Origin: Mycolicibacter hiberniae
GTDB lineage: Bacteria; Actinomycetota; Actinomycetes; Mycobacteriales; Mycobacteriaceae
Assembly (NCBI RefSeq): GCF_010729485.1
Contig: NZ_AP022609.1
Coordinates: forward strand, 2,604,001-2,668,000
Direction of reading: 5' to 3'
Length of the DNA: 64,000 bases
Shown here: positions 10,336 through 23,922 of the stretch, one piece after another
Layout: each line of letters starts with the position of its first letter
Numbering within the stretch: the stretch's first letter is position 1
The notes under the pieces: generated by a model
What the model saw: only the letters and a program-made list of their open reading frames with translations
Told to the model about the DNA's origin: nothing
The model's database searches: none
Position numbers and translations under genes: made by a program

Positions 10336-10920
10336 TCACTGCTGAAGGCGAACGCCTTCGATCTGCACATCGGCTACGTTGCGGCCCCCCAGCCACATCC
10401 CCAGCGCCTCCGCGGTGCCGCGGACGACGCGCCCCCGGCCCCGGGGCCGGCCGATCCCATTGGTGGGCTCGACCCGGTAGCGCAGCAAGGTCGGCTGCAG
10501 CTTCTGCACGGTCAGGCTCACACCCTCGGCAAGGATGGCGGCCTCTTCTACGGGCGGGATCGTCCGGGTACGGCCCAGGCCCCGCAGCACATCCTGGTGA
10601 TGCATCGCCACGTCGCCCAGCAGCAGGCCGGCCAGCGCCCGGTCCGGCACCTGCGCCCAGCGGCGGCCGGCGGCGATCAACTCCGCTCGCCTGCGCCGGC
10701 GTCCGGCGGCCACGGCCTCAGCGTTGATCCTGTGCAGCCGCCACGGGGCACGCAGGTAGCGGCCGATCTCCGCCGTACCGATCAGGTGCGACAGCACATC
10801 GCGCGGCGACCAGTCGGTGCACAAGGTGGTGCCGTGGTCGAATTCGGCGTCGGTGAGCCCGTCAACCGTGTCGACGAACGCGTGCCGAGCGTGTCGGGCG
10901 ATCTCGATTCGGGAGCTCAC
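10336..10920 (-). CDS. DinB/maleylpyruvate-isomerase-like protein (TIGR03083 type)
   Basis: A 194-residue protein of the DinB/mycothiol-dependent maleylpyruvate isomerase superfamily. The N-terminal helix-bundle motif DWSPRDVLSHL and the later GDVAMHHQDVLRGLG provide the His residues expected to bind a divalent metal. Such proteins often use mycothiol as a cofactor for transfer or isomerisation, but the substrate cannot be read from sequence. It lies four bases downstream of the fadE25 stop, suggesting one transcript. Confidence 0.8.
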   Translation of the reverse strand: MSSRIEIARHARHAFVDTVDGLTDAEFDHGTTLCTDWSPRDVLSHLIGTAEIGRYLRAPWRLHRINAEAVAAGRRRRRAELIAAGRRWAQVPDRALAGLLLGDVAMHHQDVLRGLGRTRTIPPVEEAAILAEGVSLTVQKLQPTLLRYRVEPTNGIGRPRGRGRVVRGTAEALGMWLGGRNVADVQIEGVRLQQ

Positions 10921-10924
10921 GATG

Positions 10925-12094
10925 TCAGCGCAGGAGGTGCCGGCTCATCACGACGCGCTGAATCTGGTTGGTGCCCTCGTAGATCTGGGTGATCTTGGCG
11001 TCACGCATCATCCGCTCGACCGGGAAGTCGGTGGTGTAACCCGCGCCGCCGAACAACTGCACCGCGTCCGTGGTGACCTCCATGGCAACGTCGGAGGCAA
11101 AACACTTGCTGGCCGCCGAGATGAAACCCAGACCGGTCTCGCCCCGCTCGGCGCGCGCCGCGGCCGAGTACACCATCAGGCGGGCCGCTTCGAGCTTCAT
11201 CGCCATGTCGGCCAGCATGAACTGGACACCCTGAAAGGTGCTGATGTTCTTGCCGAACTGCTTGCGGTCCTTGGTGTACTCGATCGCCGCGTCCAGCGCG
11301 CCCTGGGCGATACCCACCGCCTGGGCGCCGATCGTCGGGCGGGTGTGGTCCAGGGTGCGCAGCGCCGTTTTGAACCCGGTTCCCGGCTCGCCGATGATCC
11401 GGTCCCCCGGAATCCGACAGTTCTCGAAATAGAGCTCCGTGGTCGGCGACCCCTTGATGCCGAGCTTGTGCTCCTTGGGCCCGATGGTGAAACCCTCGTC
11501 GTCGATGTGCACCATGAACGCCGAAATCCCGTTGGCGTCCAGATCCGGATCGGTCACGGCCATCACGGTGTACCAGCTGGACTTGCCGCCGTTGGTGATC
11601 CAGCACTTCGACCCGTTGAGGATCCAGTCGTCGCCGTCGGCCTTGGCGCGCGTGCGCATCGCCGCGGCGTCACTGCCCGCTTCGCGCTCGGACAGCGCGT
11701 AGGAGGCCATCACCTCGCCGGCGGCGAGCGCCGGCAGCACCTGCGCCTTGAGCTCTTCGGAGCCGGCCAGGATCAGCCCCATGGTGCCGAGCTTGTTCAC
11801 CGCCGGTATCAGCGACGACGAGGCGCATACCCGGGCCACCTCTTCGATCACGATGCAGGCCGCGACCGAGTCCGCGCCCTGGCCGCCGTAGGCCTCCGGC
11901 ACGTGCACCGCGTTGAAACCCGATGCGTTCAGCGCGGCCAGCGCCTCGTCGGGGAACCGGGCCTGCTCGTCGACCTCTTTGGCGTACGGAGCGATCTCCT
12001 TCTCCGCCAGCGCCCGAATCGCCGCCCGTAGTTCGTCATGCTCCTGCGGGAGTTTGAACAGGTCGAACGACGGATCTCCGGCCCACCCAGACAT
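10925..12094 (-). CDS. fadE25: Acyl-CoA dehydrogenase FadE25
   Basis: A 389-residue flavin acyl-CoA dehydrogenase, first step of beta-oxidation. It shows YALSEREAGSDAA and WITNGGK in the FAD-binding middle domain. The catalytic Glu sits in IYEGTNQIQR near the C-terminus. Length and sequence match M. tuberculosis Rv3274c. The purEK genes lie upstream on the same strand with a 14-base gap, the conserved mycobacterial order, so co-transcription is likely. Confidence 0.96.
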   Translation of the reverse strand: MSGWAGDPSFDLFKLPQEHDELRAAIRALAEKEIAPYAKEVDEQARFPDEALAALNASGFNAVHVPEAYGGQGADSVAACIVIEEVARVCASSSLIPAVNKLGTMGLILAGSEELKAQVLPALAAGEVMASYALSEREAGSDAAAMRTRAKADGDDWILNGSKCWITNGGKSSWYTVMAVTDPDLDANGISAFMVHIDDEGFTIGPKEHKLGIKGSPTTELYFENCRIPGDRIIGEPGTGFKTALRTLDHTRPTIGAQAVGIAQGALDAAIEYTKDRKQFGKNISTFQGVQFMLADMAMKLEAARLMVYSAAARAERGETGLGFISAASKCFASDVAMEVTTDAVQLFGGAGYTTDFPVERMMRDAKITQIYEGTNQIQRVVMSRHLLR

Positions 12095-12108
12095 GACAGC
12101 CTCCTAAG

Positions 12109-12624
12109 CTACTCGCCGGTAACTTTACCTTGAAGCATCGCGTCCTTCGCAAGCACGCTCTGGGCCAACTGGTCTTGATAGGCCACCATGCGCGCCCGCA
12201 GCGCCGCGTCGGCAGAGCCCAGAATGCGCACCGCCAGCAAACCTGCGTTACGCCCACCACCGATGGACACGGTGGCCACGGGTACACCCGCCGGCATCTG
12301 CACGATCGACAGCAAAGAATCCAGCCCGTCCAGGCGCGCCAGCGGGACCGGCACCCCGATCACCGGCAGCGGTGTGGCCGAGGCCACCATCCCGGGCAGG
12401 TGCGCGGCGCCGCCCGCCCCGGCGATGATCACCTCGATGCCGCGTCCCGCGGCGTCGCGCGCGTAGTCGAACATCCGCTGCGGTGTGCGGTGCGCCGAGA
12501 CCACCCCGACCTCGAACGGGACGTCGAACTCGGCGAGCGCCATCGCCGCGTCCTCCATCACCGACCAGTCGCTGTCACTGCCCATGATGACGCCGACCCG
12601 GGGACCGGGCCTGTGCTCACTCAT
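12109..12624 (-). CDS. purE: N5-carboxyaminoimidazole ribonucleotide mutase PurE
   Basis: A 171-residue class I PurE converting N5-CAIR to CAIR in purine synthesis. Motifs [13 protein letters not shown] and [11 protein letters not shown] form the active site. I chose the internal ATG ([15 protein letters not shown]) because it overlaps the purK stop and matches the usual family length; an ATG 15 bases upstream is also open. It is translated in tandem with purK. Confidence 0.96.
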   Translation of the reverse strand: MSEHRPGPRVGVIMGSDSDWSVMEDAAMALAEFDVPFEVGVVSAHRTPQRMFDYARDAAGRGIEVIIAGAGGAAHLPGMVASATPLPVIGVPVPLARLDGLDSLLSIVQMPAGVPVATVSIGGGRNAGLLAVRILGSADAALRARMVAYQDQLAQSVLAKDAMLQGKVTGE

Positions 12625-13840
12625 GCGGATTCCATCCATCGCTCCATTCCCCGTGCGACAACCAGTGTGCCGCGCTTTCGGCCCGCTCGCGCAGCGTCAC
12701 CGCGTCCGTCGTGTCACGACCGAGCAGGTTGATATGGCCGATCTTGCGACCGGGCCGTTCGCCCTTGCCGTAGAGGTGGACCCGGGCTTCGGGATAGCGC
12801 GCGAAAAGATGGTGCAGCCGCTCGTCCATCGACATCGACGGGGTTTGGGCGGCGCCCAGCACGTTGGCCATCACGGTCAGCGGGGCGATCGGCGTGGTGG
12901 CCCCGAGCGGATAGTCCAATACCGCGCGAAGATGCTGCTCGAACTGGCCGGTGGCCGCCCCGTCCATGGTCCAGTGCCCTGAGTTGTGCGGCCGCATCGC
13001 CAGCTCGTTGACCAGCAACTGACCGTCGACGGTCTCGAACAGCTCAACGGCCAGCACGCCGACGACGCCCAACTCATCGGCCAGCCGCAGCGCCAGTTGT
13101 TGGGCGCCAGCGGCTGTCTCGTCCGAGAGTTCGGGGGCGGGCGCGATCACCGTCACGCAGATTCCGTCTTCCTGCACGGTCTCGACCACCGGCCAGGCCG
13201 CGCCCTGGCCGAACGGTGAGCGGGCCACCAGCGCGGAGAGTTCACGGCGCATCACCACGCGTTCCTCGGCCAGCACCGGCACTCCGGCCGCCAGATAGTC
13301 GGCGACCACCGCCCGGGCCTGAGGCAGGTCGTCGACCAGGGAAACCCCACGGCCGTCATAACCGCCCCGGGCCGCCTTCACCACCATCGGCCCACCGGTC
13401 AGCTCCGCGAAACGCTCGAGGTCTTCGGTGGTCTCGATCGCGGCGAACCGGGGCACCGGCGCCCCCAACTCCGCCAGTCTGCGGCGCATCACCAGCTTGT
13501 CCTGGGCGTGCCGCAGAGCAGCCGGGGGCGGTGCGACGTTGACCCCTTCGGCGACCAGCCGGTCCAGCAGTTCGCCTGGGACGTGCTCGTGGTCGAAGGT
13601 GAGCACGGTGGCCCCGTCAGCAGCGCGGCGCAGGTCGTCGAGGTCGGTGTGGGAGCCCAGTACGACGTCCGGGGTGACTTGGGCTGCCGGCTCGTCGGGA
13701 GCGGCCGCCAGCACCCGCAACCGCTGTCCGAGCGCTATCGCTGCCTGATGGGTCATCCGCGCCAGCTGACCACCGCCCACCATGGCGACCAGGGGGCGGC
13801 GGCCATCCGATGACGTCGGGGTGGTTGCGGCGTTCGGCAC
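12617..13840 (-). CDS. purK: N5-carboxyaminoimidazole ribonucleotide synthase PurK
   Basis: A 407-residue ATP-grasp enzyme that carboxylates AIR with ATP and bicarbonate. [10 protein letters not shown] opens the preATP-grasp domain, FDHEHVP and [11 protein letters not shown] lie in the ATP-grasp domain, and [15 protein letters not shown] is typical of PurK. The GTG at 13840 gives VPNAATTP and the expected length; with no clear ribosome binding site the mRNA may be leaderless. It is divergent from the GtrA gene and overlaps purE by eight bases. Confidence 0.95.
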   Translation of the reverse strand: MPNAATTPTSSDGRRPLVAMVGGGQLARMTHQAAIALGQRLRVLAAAPDEPAAQVTPDVVLGSHTDLDDLRRAADGATVLTFDHEHVPGELLDRLVAEGVNVAPPPAALRHAQDKLVMRRRLAELGAPVPRFAAIETTEDLERFAELTGGPMVVKAARGGYDGRGVSLVDDLPQARAVVADYLAAGVPVLAEERVVMRRELSALVARSPFGQGAAWPVVETVQEDGICVTVIAPAPELSDETAAGAQQLALRLADELGVVGVLAVELFETVDGQLLVNELAMRPHNSGHWTMDGAATGQFEQHLRAVLDYPLGATTPIAPLTVMANVLGAAQTPSMSMDERLHHLFARYPEARVHLYGKGERPGRKIGHINLLGRDTTDAVTLRERAESAAHWLSHGEWSDGWNPHE

Positions 13841-13986
13841 GGTCAATATCGTGTCACGCCCGCACGCAGCGATCGCAAGTGCGGCGCAGCCGCGCGCTGG
13901 GGGCACCTCCCGTTTGCGGGGGACGGGTCGCCGCCTGGGCCCCAGGGTCGTGACGCAGTCGTTAGGTGCGAAGGGTGCCGAGTCCG

Positions 13987-13992
13987 TACACT
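13987..13992 (+). promoter_or_regulatory. -10 box for the GtrA gene
   Basis: TACACT lies eight bases before the GTG at 14001, the spacing expected for a leaderless housekeeping-sigma transcript. It supports that start over upstream in-frame codons. Confidence 0.55.
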
Positions 13993-14000
13993 GGCAACCT

Positions 14001-14648
14001 GTGTCTTTTACCGACGCCACCATCGCCCGCCTGCCGCGGGTGATCCGTCCGCTGGCCGAACGCCATCATGAGCTGATCAAGTTCGCCATCGTCGGCGCGA
14101 CCACATTCGTCATCGACTCCGCGTTGTTCTACACCCTCAAGCTGACCATCCTGTCGCCCAAGCCGGTCACGGCCAAGGTCATCTCGGGGATCGTCGCGGT
14201 GATCGCCTCCTACATCCTCAACCGCGAGTGGAGCTTCAAAGACCGGGGTGGCCGGGAGCGCCACCACGAGGCACTGCTCTTCTTCGGGGTCAGCGGGGTC
14301 GGGGTGCTGCTGTCCATGGCCCCGTTGTGGTTCTCCAGCTACGTACTCGGGCTGCGGGCGCCCATGGTGTCGTTGACCGTCGAGAACCTGTCAGACTTCG
14401 TCTCGGCCTACATCATCGGCAACCTGCTGCAGATGGCGTTCCGGTTCTGGGCATTTCGCCGCTGGGTCTTTCCCGACGAGTTCGCCCGCAGCTCCGATGC
14501 CGCGCTGGACGCCACGCTGCAGACCGGCGCGCTCGCCGAGGCGATCGAGGACTCGCTGGAGGCCAGCGGGGACACCGGCGTGGTGACCTTGTTCAGGCGC
14601 CCGGCCCGTCATCGACCGCCGACGGACGGCCTGTCGAAGACTTCGTGA
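14001..14648 (+). CDS. GtrA-family membrane protein
   Basis: A 215-residue protein with four predicted TM helices in a GtrA domain (about residues 25-155) and a hydrophilic C-terminal tail. GtrA proteins are linked to lipid-linked sugar flipping or cell-wall polysaccharide assembly. It corresponds in position to Rv3277. The GTG start directly follows a -10 box. The last 40 bases overlap the convergent PH-domain gene. Confidence 0.85.
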   Translation: MSFTDATIARLPRVIRPLAERHHELIKFAIVGATTFVIDSALFYTLKLTILSPKPVTAKVISGIVAVIASYILNREWSFKDRGGRERHHEALLFFGVSGVGVLLSMAPLWFSSYVLGLRAPMVSLTVENLSDFVSAYIIGNLLQMAFRFWAFRRWVFPDEFARSSDAALDATLQTGALAEAIEDSLEASGDTGVVTLFRRPARHRPPTDGLSKTS

Positions 14649-15121
14649 TAGAGCAGCGTGTGCACCTGCTCCACGCGCGGAATGTCATAGAACTCCAACG
14701 GCTCCTGTGACGCCGACTCGATGATCAGCGTGCCGGTCCGCAGGATCCGGTCGATGAACCCGTGGACGAACTCCACACTGTTGATCCGCGCCAGCGCGAT
14801 ATCGATGCCGCTGCGGGTCAGCAACCCGTGCCGGAACATCACCCGCCGGTCGGTGACCACGAAATGCGTGGTCAGCCAGCTCAAGAAGGGCCAGAGCGTC
14901 AGCCAACCGACCACCACCAGCCAGATCGCCCAGATCACCGCGAACACGACGTTCTTGGCGGTCGGATCCCAGGCCAGCGGGTTGATCAGACCGGCGGCGA
15001 ACGCCGCGCAGGCCGTGGCCAGCAGCAGCACCAGCACCGGCGCAACCAGGCGCTTGACGTGCGGGTGCCGGTGCAACACCACGTGCTCATCGGCGGCGAG
15101 CACGCTTTCCGGATAACCCAC
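14609..15121 (-). CDS. Membrane protein with bacterial PH (YdbS-type) domain
   Basis: A 170-residue protein with two N-terminal TM helices (about 27-47 and 57-80). A bacterial pleckstrin-homology-like domain follows, with THFVVTDRRVMFRHGLL and IDIALARINSVEF. It matches Rv3278c by position and type. The function is unknown. It lies eight bases downstream of birA and is likely co-transcribed with it. Confidence 0.85.
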   Translation of the reverse strand: MGYPESVLAADEHVVLHRHPHVKRLVAPVLVLLLATACAAFAAGLINPLAWDPTAKNVVFAVIWAIWLVVVGWLTLWPFLSWLTTHFVVTDRRVMFRHGLLTRSGIDIALARINSVEFVHGFIDRILRTGTLIIESASQEPLEFYDIPRVEQVHTLLYHEVFDRPSVGGR

Positions 15122-15129
15122 TGGCAGCC

Positions 15130-15942
15130 CTATTCGTTGGGCCGCAGCCGGGTGACGTCGCCGGCAGAGACGGTGACGGTGCGCTCGCCGGTGTCGATGA
15201 CCAGGCGCCCCGTGTCATCAATGGATTCGGCCAGTCCCTCCACGCGCCGGCCACCGGGTATGTCGGCGCGCACCTTGGCGCCCAGCGTGCAGCTGTGCCG
15301 CCGGTAATCCGACAGCAGCGCGTCGTCGGCGCCACCGGCCGCGCGCCAGGCCGCGATCCGATCCGCCAGCTTACGAAGGACCTTGGTGGCCAAGATATTT
15401 CGATCGACTACCGGGGAACCGAGCATGGCCAGCGACACCGCCGTCGGCTCCGGCGCCTCCTGCGCCGTCATGGTCACGTTGAGTCCGAGACCCACCACGA
15501 TCAGCTGCTGGGGCGCGGCCACCTCGGCGAGGATGCCGGCCAGCTTGCCCTCCCCCACGATGACGTCGTTGGGCCACTTGAGACCGACGCGCAGGCCCGC
15601 GAGGTCGGCGATGGCATCGGCCACCGCAACCCCGGTGGCCAGGGGCAGCCACCCCCAGCCGGATGTGGGCACAGTGTCCGCGGCCACGCCCACCGACAGC
15701 GCGAGCTGGCTGTGCGCCGGGGTGCTCCAGTGCCGGCCGTGCCGACCACGACCGGCGGTCTGGTGCTCAGCCAGCAGCACGGCCCCGTCGATGTCTTCCC
15801 CGGCGGCCGCGCGCGCCAACAGATCGGCGTTGGTGGAACCCGTGCTGCCGACGACATCCACGACACGCCACGGGCCGTTGGGCGTGGTCAGCGCCGCCCG
15901 CAGCACGGTCGCGTCCAGCGGCGGCCGGGGCGGAGAACTCAT
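15130..15942 (-). CDS. birA: Biotin-protein ligase BirA (class I)
   Basis: A 270-residue monofunctional biotin ligase without the N-terminal DNA-binding domain. GRGRHGR binds biotinyl-AMP, KWPND and GKLAGIL form the active site, and a small SH3-like C-terminal domain follows. It activates biotin with ATP and attaches it to the AccA3 lysine, so its position beside the acyl-CoA carboxylase genes makes functional sense. TAAGCT (minus strand, 15949-15954) six bases before the ATG indicates a leaderless transcript. Confidence 0.96.
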   Translation of the reverse strand: MSSPPRPPLDATVLRAALTTPNGPWRVVDVVGSTGSTNADLLARAAAGEDIDGAVLLAEHQTAGRGRHGRHWSTPAHSQLALSVGVAADTVPTSGWGWLPLATGVAVADAIADLAGLRVGLKWPNDVIVGEGKLAGILAEVAAPQQLIVVGLGLNVTMTAQEAPEPTAVSLAMLGSPVVDRNILATKVLRKLADRIAAWRAAGGADDALLSDYRRHSCTLGAKVRADIPGGRRVEGLAESIDDTGRLVIDTGERTVTVSAGDVTRLRPNE

Positions 15943-15948
15943 TTGGCC

Positions 15949-15954
15949 AGCTTA
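15949..15954 (-). promoter_or_regulatory. -10 box for birA
   Basis: TAAGCT on the minus strand ends six bases before the birA ATG, consistent with a leaderless mRNA. Confidence 0.5.
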
Positions 15955-16028
15955 GCCACCGGCTCCCCGGCCACACCGGTTGAAACGCCCGGTTCGCGGG
16001 TAAGCGGCCAGGTGGAGGAGGTGATCGT

Positions 16029-17036
16029 ATGGTCACCAGGGGTTCGACGCGGCGTGTTCACCACCGTCACAGCGCCCAGTCGGTCGCGGTGTCGCTGGCC
16101 AGCCGGTTTGTGGTGAAGAATCTGGTGCGCGTATGGGCGCTGCAGCCGGATCTGGGGTGGCCGCTCGCATCGGTGGACCGACTGGCCGGGGTGGTGCCGC
16201 GTCCACCCTCAGCACGAGTGGAGCGCTTCAGCCTCGGTCACTGCGCCGCTGAGCAGGTTCGCGCCCAGGACGCCTCCGACCAGCGGGCCATCCTGTATCT
16301 GCACGGGGGCGCGTTCTTGACCTGCGGACTCAACACCCATCGCACGCTGGTGGCCCGATTGTCGAGAGCGGCGGACGCCACTGTGCTCAACGTCGGCTAC
16401 CGGATGCTTCCGCAACACCGGATCGCCGACGCGATCGATGACGGCCTCAACGGCTTGCGCTGGTTATTGCGGCAGGGCTACGACCCGGAACAGATCGTGG
16501 TGGCCGGGGACTCCGCCGGTGGCTATCTCGCATTCCTGACCGCTCTGACCGCCGTACAGACGCAGCTGTTGACTCCAGCGGGCGTGGCGACCGTCTCACC
16601 GTTCACCGACGCGGACCCGACCGCCAAGCTGGCGCACCGCAATGCCCAGCGCTGTGCCATGTTTCCGTGCGAGGCACTCACGGCGTTCACCCGTTACCTG
16701 CTGCGTGCGCGGGCGATGTCGCCGATCGACGCCGACCTGTCGGCGCTGCCGCCGGTCACCATCCACGCCAGCATGGACGAACTGCTGCTTCCCGACGCCG
16801 AGGTGATGGCGCAGCGCCTGGATGCCGCGGGGGTACGTTGCGACCTGCACCTGTGGGAAGGCCAGGTGCACGACTTCCCGCTGGCCGCCGACGTGCTGCC
16901 TGAGGGACGCCGGGCCATCGGCTACATCGGCGACTTCGTCAAGGAAGTCACCCGCGGCCCGGCGCAGCGGCGGCCGGACATCGAGCCCTCGCTACCGGCC
17001 CGAGAAGCCGGCGCCCCCGACGGGCTCTTTGCCTAG
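16029..17036 (+). CDS. Alpha/beta hydrolase fold-3 esterase/lipase (HSL family)
   Basis: A 335-residue hydrolase of the hormone-sensitive lipase group. The oxyanion-hole motif HGGAF is near residue 91 and the nucleophile motif GDSAGG near residue 162. The Asp in ASMDELLLP and the His in GQVHDFPL complete the triad. GGAGGAGG upstream of the ATG fixes the start. No signal peptide is evident. It probably hydrolyses short or medium acyl esters. It is divergent from birA and lies upstream of accD5. Confidence 0.88.
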   Translation: MVTRGSTRRVHHRHSAQSVAVSLASRFVVKNLVRVWALQPDLGWPLASVDRLAGVVPRPPSARVERFSLGHCAAEQVRAQDASDQRAILYLHGGAFLTCGLNTHRTLVARLSRAADATVLNVGYRMLPQHRIADAIDDGLNGLRWLLRQGYDPEQIVVAGDSAGGYLAFLTALTAVQTQLLTPAGVATVSPFTDADPTAKLAHRNAQRCAMFPCEALTAFTRYLLRARAMSPIDADLSALPPVTIHASMDELLLPDAEVMAQRLDAAGVRCDLHLWEGQVHDFPLAADVLPEGRRAIGYIGDFVKEVTRGPAQRRPDIEPSLPAREAGAPDGLFA

Positions 17037-18994
<1,958 letters not shown>

Positions 18995-19012
18995 TGTGTC
19001 GGTGACACACCG

Positions 19013-19660
19013 GTGACGCGCCTGGTCCTGGGTTCGGCCTCCTCCGGTCGGCTGGCCGTCCTGCGCGGCGCCGGAATCGACCCCCTGGTGGTGGTCTCCG
19101 GTGTCGACGAGGACGCCGTCATGGCAGGTCTGCCCGAGGATGCCGGCCCGGCTGCCGTCACCGGCGCCCTGGCCGCCGCCAAAGCCGAGCAGGTGGCTGC
19201 CGTTCTGCAGCCCCCGGTAAGCGCCGATTGCGTTGTGATCGGCTGCGATTCGATGCTCTACATCGACGGCAATCTGTGCGGCAAGCCGCCGACGATAGAG
19301 CAGGCCCGCACCCGCTGGCGCGCGATGGCCGGTAAGTCCGGCCAGCTGCACACCGGCCATAGCCTGATCCGGCTGCGCGACAACGCGATCACCCATCAGA
19401 TCACCGAAACCGCCGTCACCACCGTGCGATTCGGTCGCCCCGACGACGACGACCTGGAGGCCTACCTGGCCAGCGGGGAGCCGTTGCGGGTGGCCGGCGG
19501 ATTCACCCTGGACGGTCTGGGGGGCTGGTTCGTCGACGGTGTCGACGGGGATCCCTCCAGCGTCATCGGCATCAGCCTGCCGATGGTGCGCCGGCTGTTG
19601 CGTCACGCCGGTCTCTCGGTCGCGGAGCTGTGGGCGACCAACCCCGCTCGCCGAGCGTGA
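19013..19660 (+). CDS. Maf/YceF-family nucleoside triphosphate pyrophosphatase
   Basis: A 215-residue Maf protein predicted to hydrolyse non-canonical nucleotides to the monophosphate. It begins [18 protein letters not shown] and carries the GCDSML segment with the catalytic Asp. The GTG start follows accE5 by 18 bases. Its stop codon lies inside the left copy of a hairpin repeat, so the last residues (ARRA) come from repeat sequence. It occupies the Rv3282 position. Confidence 0.93.
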   Translation: MTRLVLGSASSGRLAVLRGAGIDPLVVVSGVDEDAVMAGLPEDAGPAAVTGALAAAKAEQVAAVLQPPVSADCVVIGCDSMLYIDGNLCGKPPTIEQARTRWRAMAGKSGQLHTGHSLIRLRDNAITHQITETAVTTVRFGRPDDDDLEAYLASGEPLRVAGGFTLDGLGGWFVDGVDGDPSSVIGISLPMVRRLLRHAGLSVAELWATNPARRA

Positions 19661-19714
19661 ACTCCGGGCGGGATTCCCGCCGGATTCCGCCACCACTTCA
19701 CACTCGGTGCACTG
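19651..19714. repeat. Hairpin repeat, left copy
   Basis: This 64-bp element matches the copy at 20571-20636 over its whole length with about a dozen differences. It has outer inverted arms (CGAGCGTGAA and TTCACACTCG) and an inner dyad around GGCGGGATTCCCGCC. It supplies the maf stop codon. Confidence 0.85.
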
Positions 19715-19740
19715 TCGGTGCTGTTCGGCAGGCTCTCGTC

Positions 19741-20580
19741 ATGGACGAGCCCTTCCTCGGCGGCGAGGCCCTCGCAGCCGGGCGCTTGACCCGGCACGCA
19801 CTCCGCAGCCGGCACCGCGTCGTCTGTCCGGGCGTGTACCTGCCCGCGGGCAAGCCCCTCACGCCGGTGAACCGTGCACAGGCCGCCTGGCTGTGGTCGC
19901 GACGGCGCGCCGCGCCCGCCGGCCGCTCGGCGGCGGCGCTGCACGGCGCGAAGTGGCTCGACGCGGGTTACCCGGCCGAGCTGCACTACGCCAACCGCCG
20001 TCCGCCGCCGGGCATCCGGACGTGGGCTGACGAACTCGCCGACTACGAGGTCACGGCGGTCGGCGGCATACCGGTGACGACGCCACTGCGCACCGCGTTC
20101 GACATCGCGTCGCGCTACCGGCTGGATGCGGCCGTCGCCACGATCGACGCGCTGGCCCGCTCGACCAGGTTGACGGTGGCCGACATCGAACTGTTCGCCC
20201 AGCGCCACCCGGGGCATCGGGGCATCCGGAACGCGCGTGCCGCCATCGGCCTGGTCGATCCGGGGGCCGAGTCGCCCAGGGAAACCTGGCTGCGCCTGCT
20301 GCTGATCAGAGCCGGCTTCCCCCGGCCCAGCACCCAGATCCCGGTCTACGGCGCATACCGCACGCTGATCGCGGTCGTCGACATGGGTTGGGAGGAGATC
20401 AAAGTCGGCGTCGACTACGAGGGCGACCATCACCGTCTGAGCGCCAGGCAGTTCAACCACGACATTCGTCGTGCCGAGGCGCTGGCCGAGATGGGCTGGA
20501 TTGACGTGCGCATCACCAAGGACGACACCGTCGGCGGAATCGTCGGTCGGGTGGGGGAAGCACGAGCCCGCCGAGTGTGA
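19741..20580 (+). CDS. DUF559/VSR-like endonuclease-domain protein
   Basis: A 279-residue protein. The N-terminal half resembles the DNA-binding module of AbiEi-like proteins ([20 protein letters not shown]). The C-terminal DUF559 domain is related to very-short-patch endonucleases ([26 protein letters not shown]), with acidic residues placed as in PD-(D/E)xK nucleases. The DNA target is unknown. It interrupts the usual maf-sseA order and lies between two hairpin repeats, the right one supplying its stop codon. It looks like an inserted cassette rather than part of the acc operon. Confidence 0.82.
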   Translation: MDEPFLGGEALAAGRLTRHALRSRHRVVCPGVYLPAGKPLTPVNRAQAAWLWSRRRAAPAGRSAAALHGAKWLDAGYPAELHYANRRPPPGIRTWADELADYEVTAVGGIPVTTPLRTAFDIASRYRLDAAVATIDALARSTRLTVADIELFAQRHPGHRGIRNARAAIGLVDPGAESPRETWLRLLLIRAGFPRPSTQIPVYGAYRTLIAVVDMGWEEIKVGVDYEGDHHRLSARQFNHDIRRAEALAEMGWIDVRITKDDTVGGIVGRVGEARARRV

Positions 20581-20636
20581 ACTGGAGGCGGGATTCCCGC
20601 CTGATTTCCGCCCCCAGTTCACACTCGGTGCGCTGG
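20571..20636. repeat. Hairpin repeat, right copy
   Basis: The right copy has perfect 14-base outer arms (CGAGTGTGAACTGG and CCAGTTCACACTCG) around the dyad GGCGGGATTCCCGCC. It contains the stop codon of the DUF559 gene and could act as a terminator. The two copies are direct repeats 920 bp apart. Confidence 0.88.
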
Positions 20637-20655
20637 CCAGAGCAAAGCAACGCGG

Positions 20656-20661
20656 TAGGCT
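20656..20661 (+). promoter_or_regulatory. -10 box for sseA
   Basis: TAGGCT is seven bases before the GTG at 20669, so sseA probably has its own leaderless promoter just after the right hairpin repeat. Confidence 0.5.
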
Positions 20662-20668
20662 CGGCATC

Positions 20669-21571
20669 GTGCCAGTTCCTGCCGATCCCACGCCCGCCCT
20701 GCAGTCCTACGCCCACCCCGAACGCCTGGTCACAGCCGATTGGCTCGCGGGCAATCTGGGCAGGCCGGGCCTCGTCGTGGTGGAGTCCGACGAGGACGTG
20801 TTGCTCTACGACATCGGCCACATCCCGACCGCGGTCAAGATCGACTGGGTCACCGATCTCAACGATTCCCCGGTCCGCGACTACATCACCGGTGAGCAGT
20901 TCGCCGACCTGATGAACCGCAAGGGCATCTCTCGTGACGACACCGTGGTCATCTACGGCGACAAGTCCAACTGGTGGGCCGCCTACGCGTTGTGGGTGTT
21001 CACCCTGTTCGGTCACGAAGACGTCCGGCTGCTCGACGGGGGGCGCGACCTGTGGGTCTCCTCGGGCCGCGAGACCACCCTCGACGTGCCGTCGAAACAG
21101 TCGACCGGCTATCCCGTCGTGACCCGCAACGACGCTCCCATCCGGGCCTACAAGGACGACGTGCTGGCCCACCTCGGCCGGGTGCCGCTGATCGACGTCC
21201 GCTCGCCGCAGGAGTACACCGGCGAGCGCACCCACATGCCGGAATACCCGGAGGAGGGTGTGCTGCGCGGCGGCCACATCCCCACCGCGGTGTCGGTCCC
21301 ATGGAGCAAGGCCGCCGACGATGCCGGCCGATTCCGCAAGCGCGAGGAACTCGAGCAGCTGTACTCCTTCCTCGAGCCCGACGACAAGCCGATCGCGTAC
21401 TGCCGCATCGGTGAACGCTCCAGCCACACCTGGTTCGTGCTGACCCACCTGCTGGGCATGGAGGGGGTCCGCAACTACGACGGCTCGTGGACCGAATGGG
21501 GTAACACCGTTCGCGTGCCCATCGTCGACGGACCGGAGCCCGGAGCACTGCCAGCAGCCGCAGCCGGCTGA
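20669..21571 (+). CDS. sseA: Thiosulfate/3-mercaptopyruvate sulfurtransferase SseA
   Basis: A 300-residue two-domain rhodanese. The active Cys is in the C-terminal domain ([13 protein letters not shown]). The N-terminal domain has the inactive-type loop around [10 protein letters not shown]. It moves sulfane sulfur to a thiol acceptor. The SufE-like gene overlaps its stop (TGATG), which suggests the pair passes sulfur on together. The GTG start was chosen from the nearby -10 box and the family N-terminus. Confidence 0.93.
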   Translation: MPVPADPTPALQSYAHPERLVTADWLAGNLGRPGLVVVESDEDVLLYDIGHIPTAVKIDWVTDLNDSPVRDYITGEQFADLMNRKGISRDDTVVIYGDKSNWWAAYALWVFTLFGHEDVRLLDGGRDLWVSSGRETTLDVPSKQSTGYPVVTRNDAPIRAYKDDVLAHLGRVPLIDVRSPQEYTGERTHMPEYPEEGVLRGGHIPTAVSVPWSKAADDAGRFRKREELEQLYSFLEPDDKPIAYCRIGERSSHTWFVLTHLLGMEGVRNYDGSWTEWGNTVRVPIVDGPEPGALPAAAAG

Positions 21572-21987
21572 TGAGTCTGCCGGAGGCATTGGCGCAGGTG
21601 GTCTCCGACTTCGCCGAGGTCGAAGGCCAGGACAAACTGCGGCTGCTGCTGGAATTCGCCGACGAGCTGCCCGATCTGCCCGATGACCTGGCCGAGTCGG
21701 CCATGGAACCGGTACCGGAGTGCCAGTCGCCGTTGTTCCTGCATGTCGATGGCGCCGACCCGCAACGGGTGCGGCTGTACTTCAGCGCGCCCCCCGAGGC
21801 GCCGACGACGCGCGGCTTCGCCTCGATCTGGGCGGCGGGCCTCGACGGGCAGCCGGCCGACGTCATCCTGGCCGTGCCGGAGGATTTCGCCTCCCGGCTG
21901 GGCCTGGCGGCCCTGATCAGCCCGTTGCGACTGCGCGGAATGTCGGCCATGTTGACGCGCATCAAGCGGCATTTGCGCGCCGCGTAG
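21571..21987 (+). CDS. SufE-like sulfur acceptor protein
   Basis: A 138-residue SufE-family protein (position of Rv3284). The acceptor cysteine is in [11 protein letters not shown], about residue 51, the equivalent of the SufE catalytic Cys. It probably accepts persulfide sulfur, here perhaps from SseA rather than SufS. It is coupled to sseA by a one-base overlap. Confidence 0.88.
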   Translation: MSLPEALAQVVSDFAEVEGQDKLRLLLEFADELPDLPDDLAESAMEPVPECQSPLFLHVDGADPQRVRLYFSAPPEAPTTRGFASIWAAGLDGQPADVILAVPEDFASRLGLAALISPLRLRGMSAMLTRIKRHLRAA

Positions 21988-22019
21988 GGGCACCTGGAAC
22001 AGGTTGGGTGGTCGCGCTT

Positions 22020-23870
<1,851 letters not shown>

Positions 23871-23922
23871 CCGGTCTCCGCCGTCCGACGGCCGTGCTGA
23901 GCGCAAGAGCGAGGAGTCGGGC

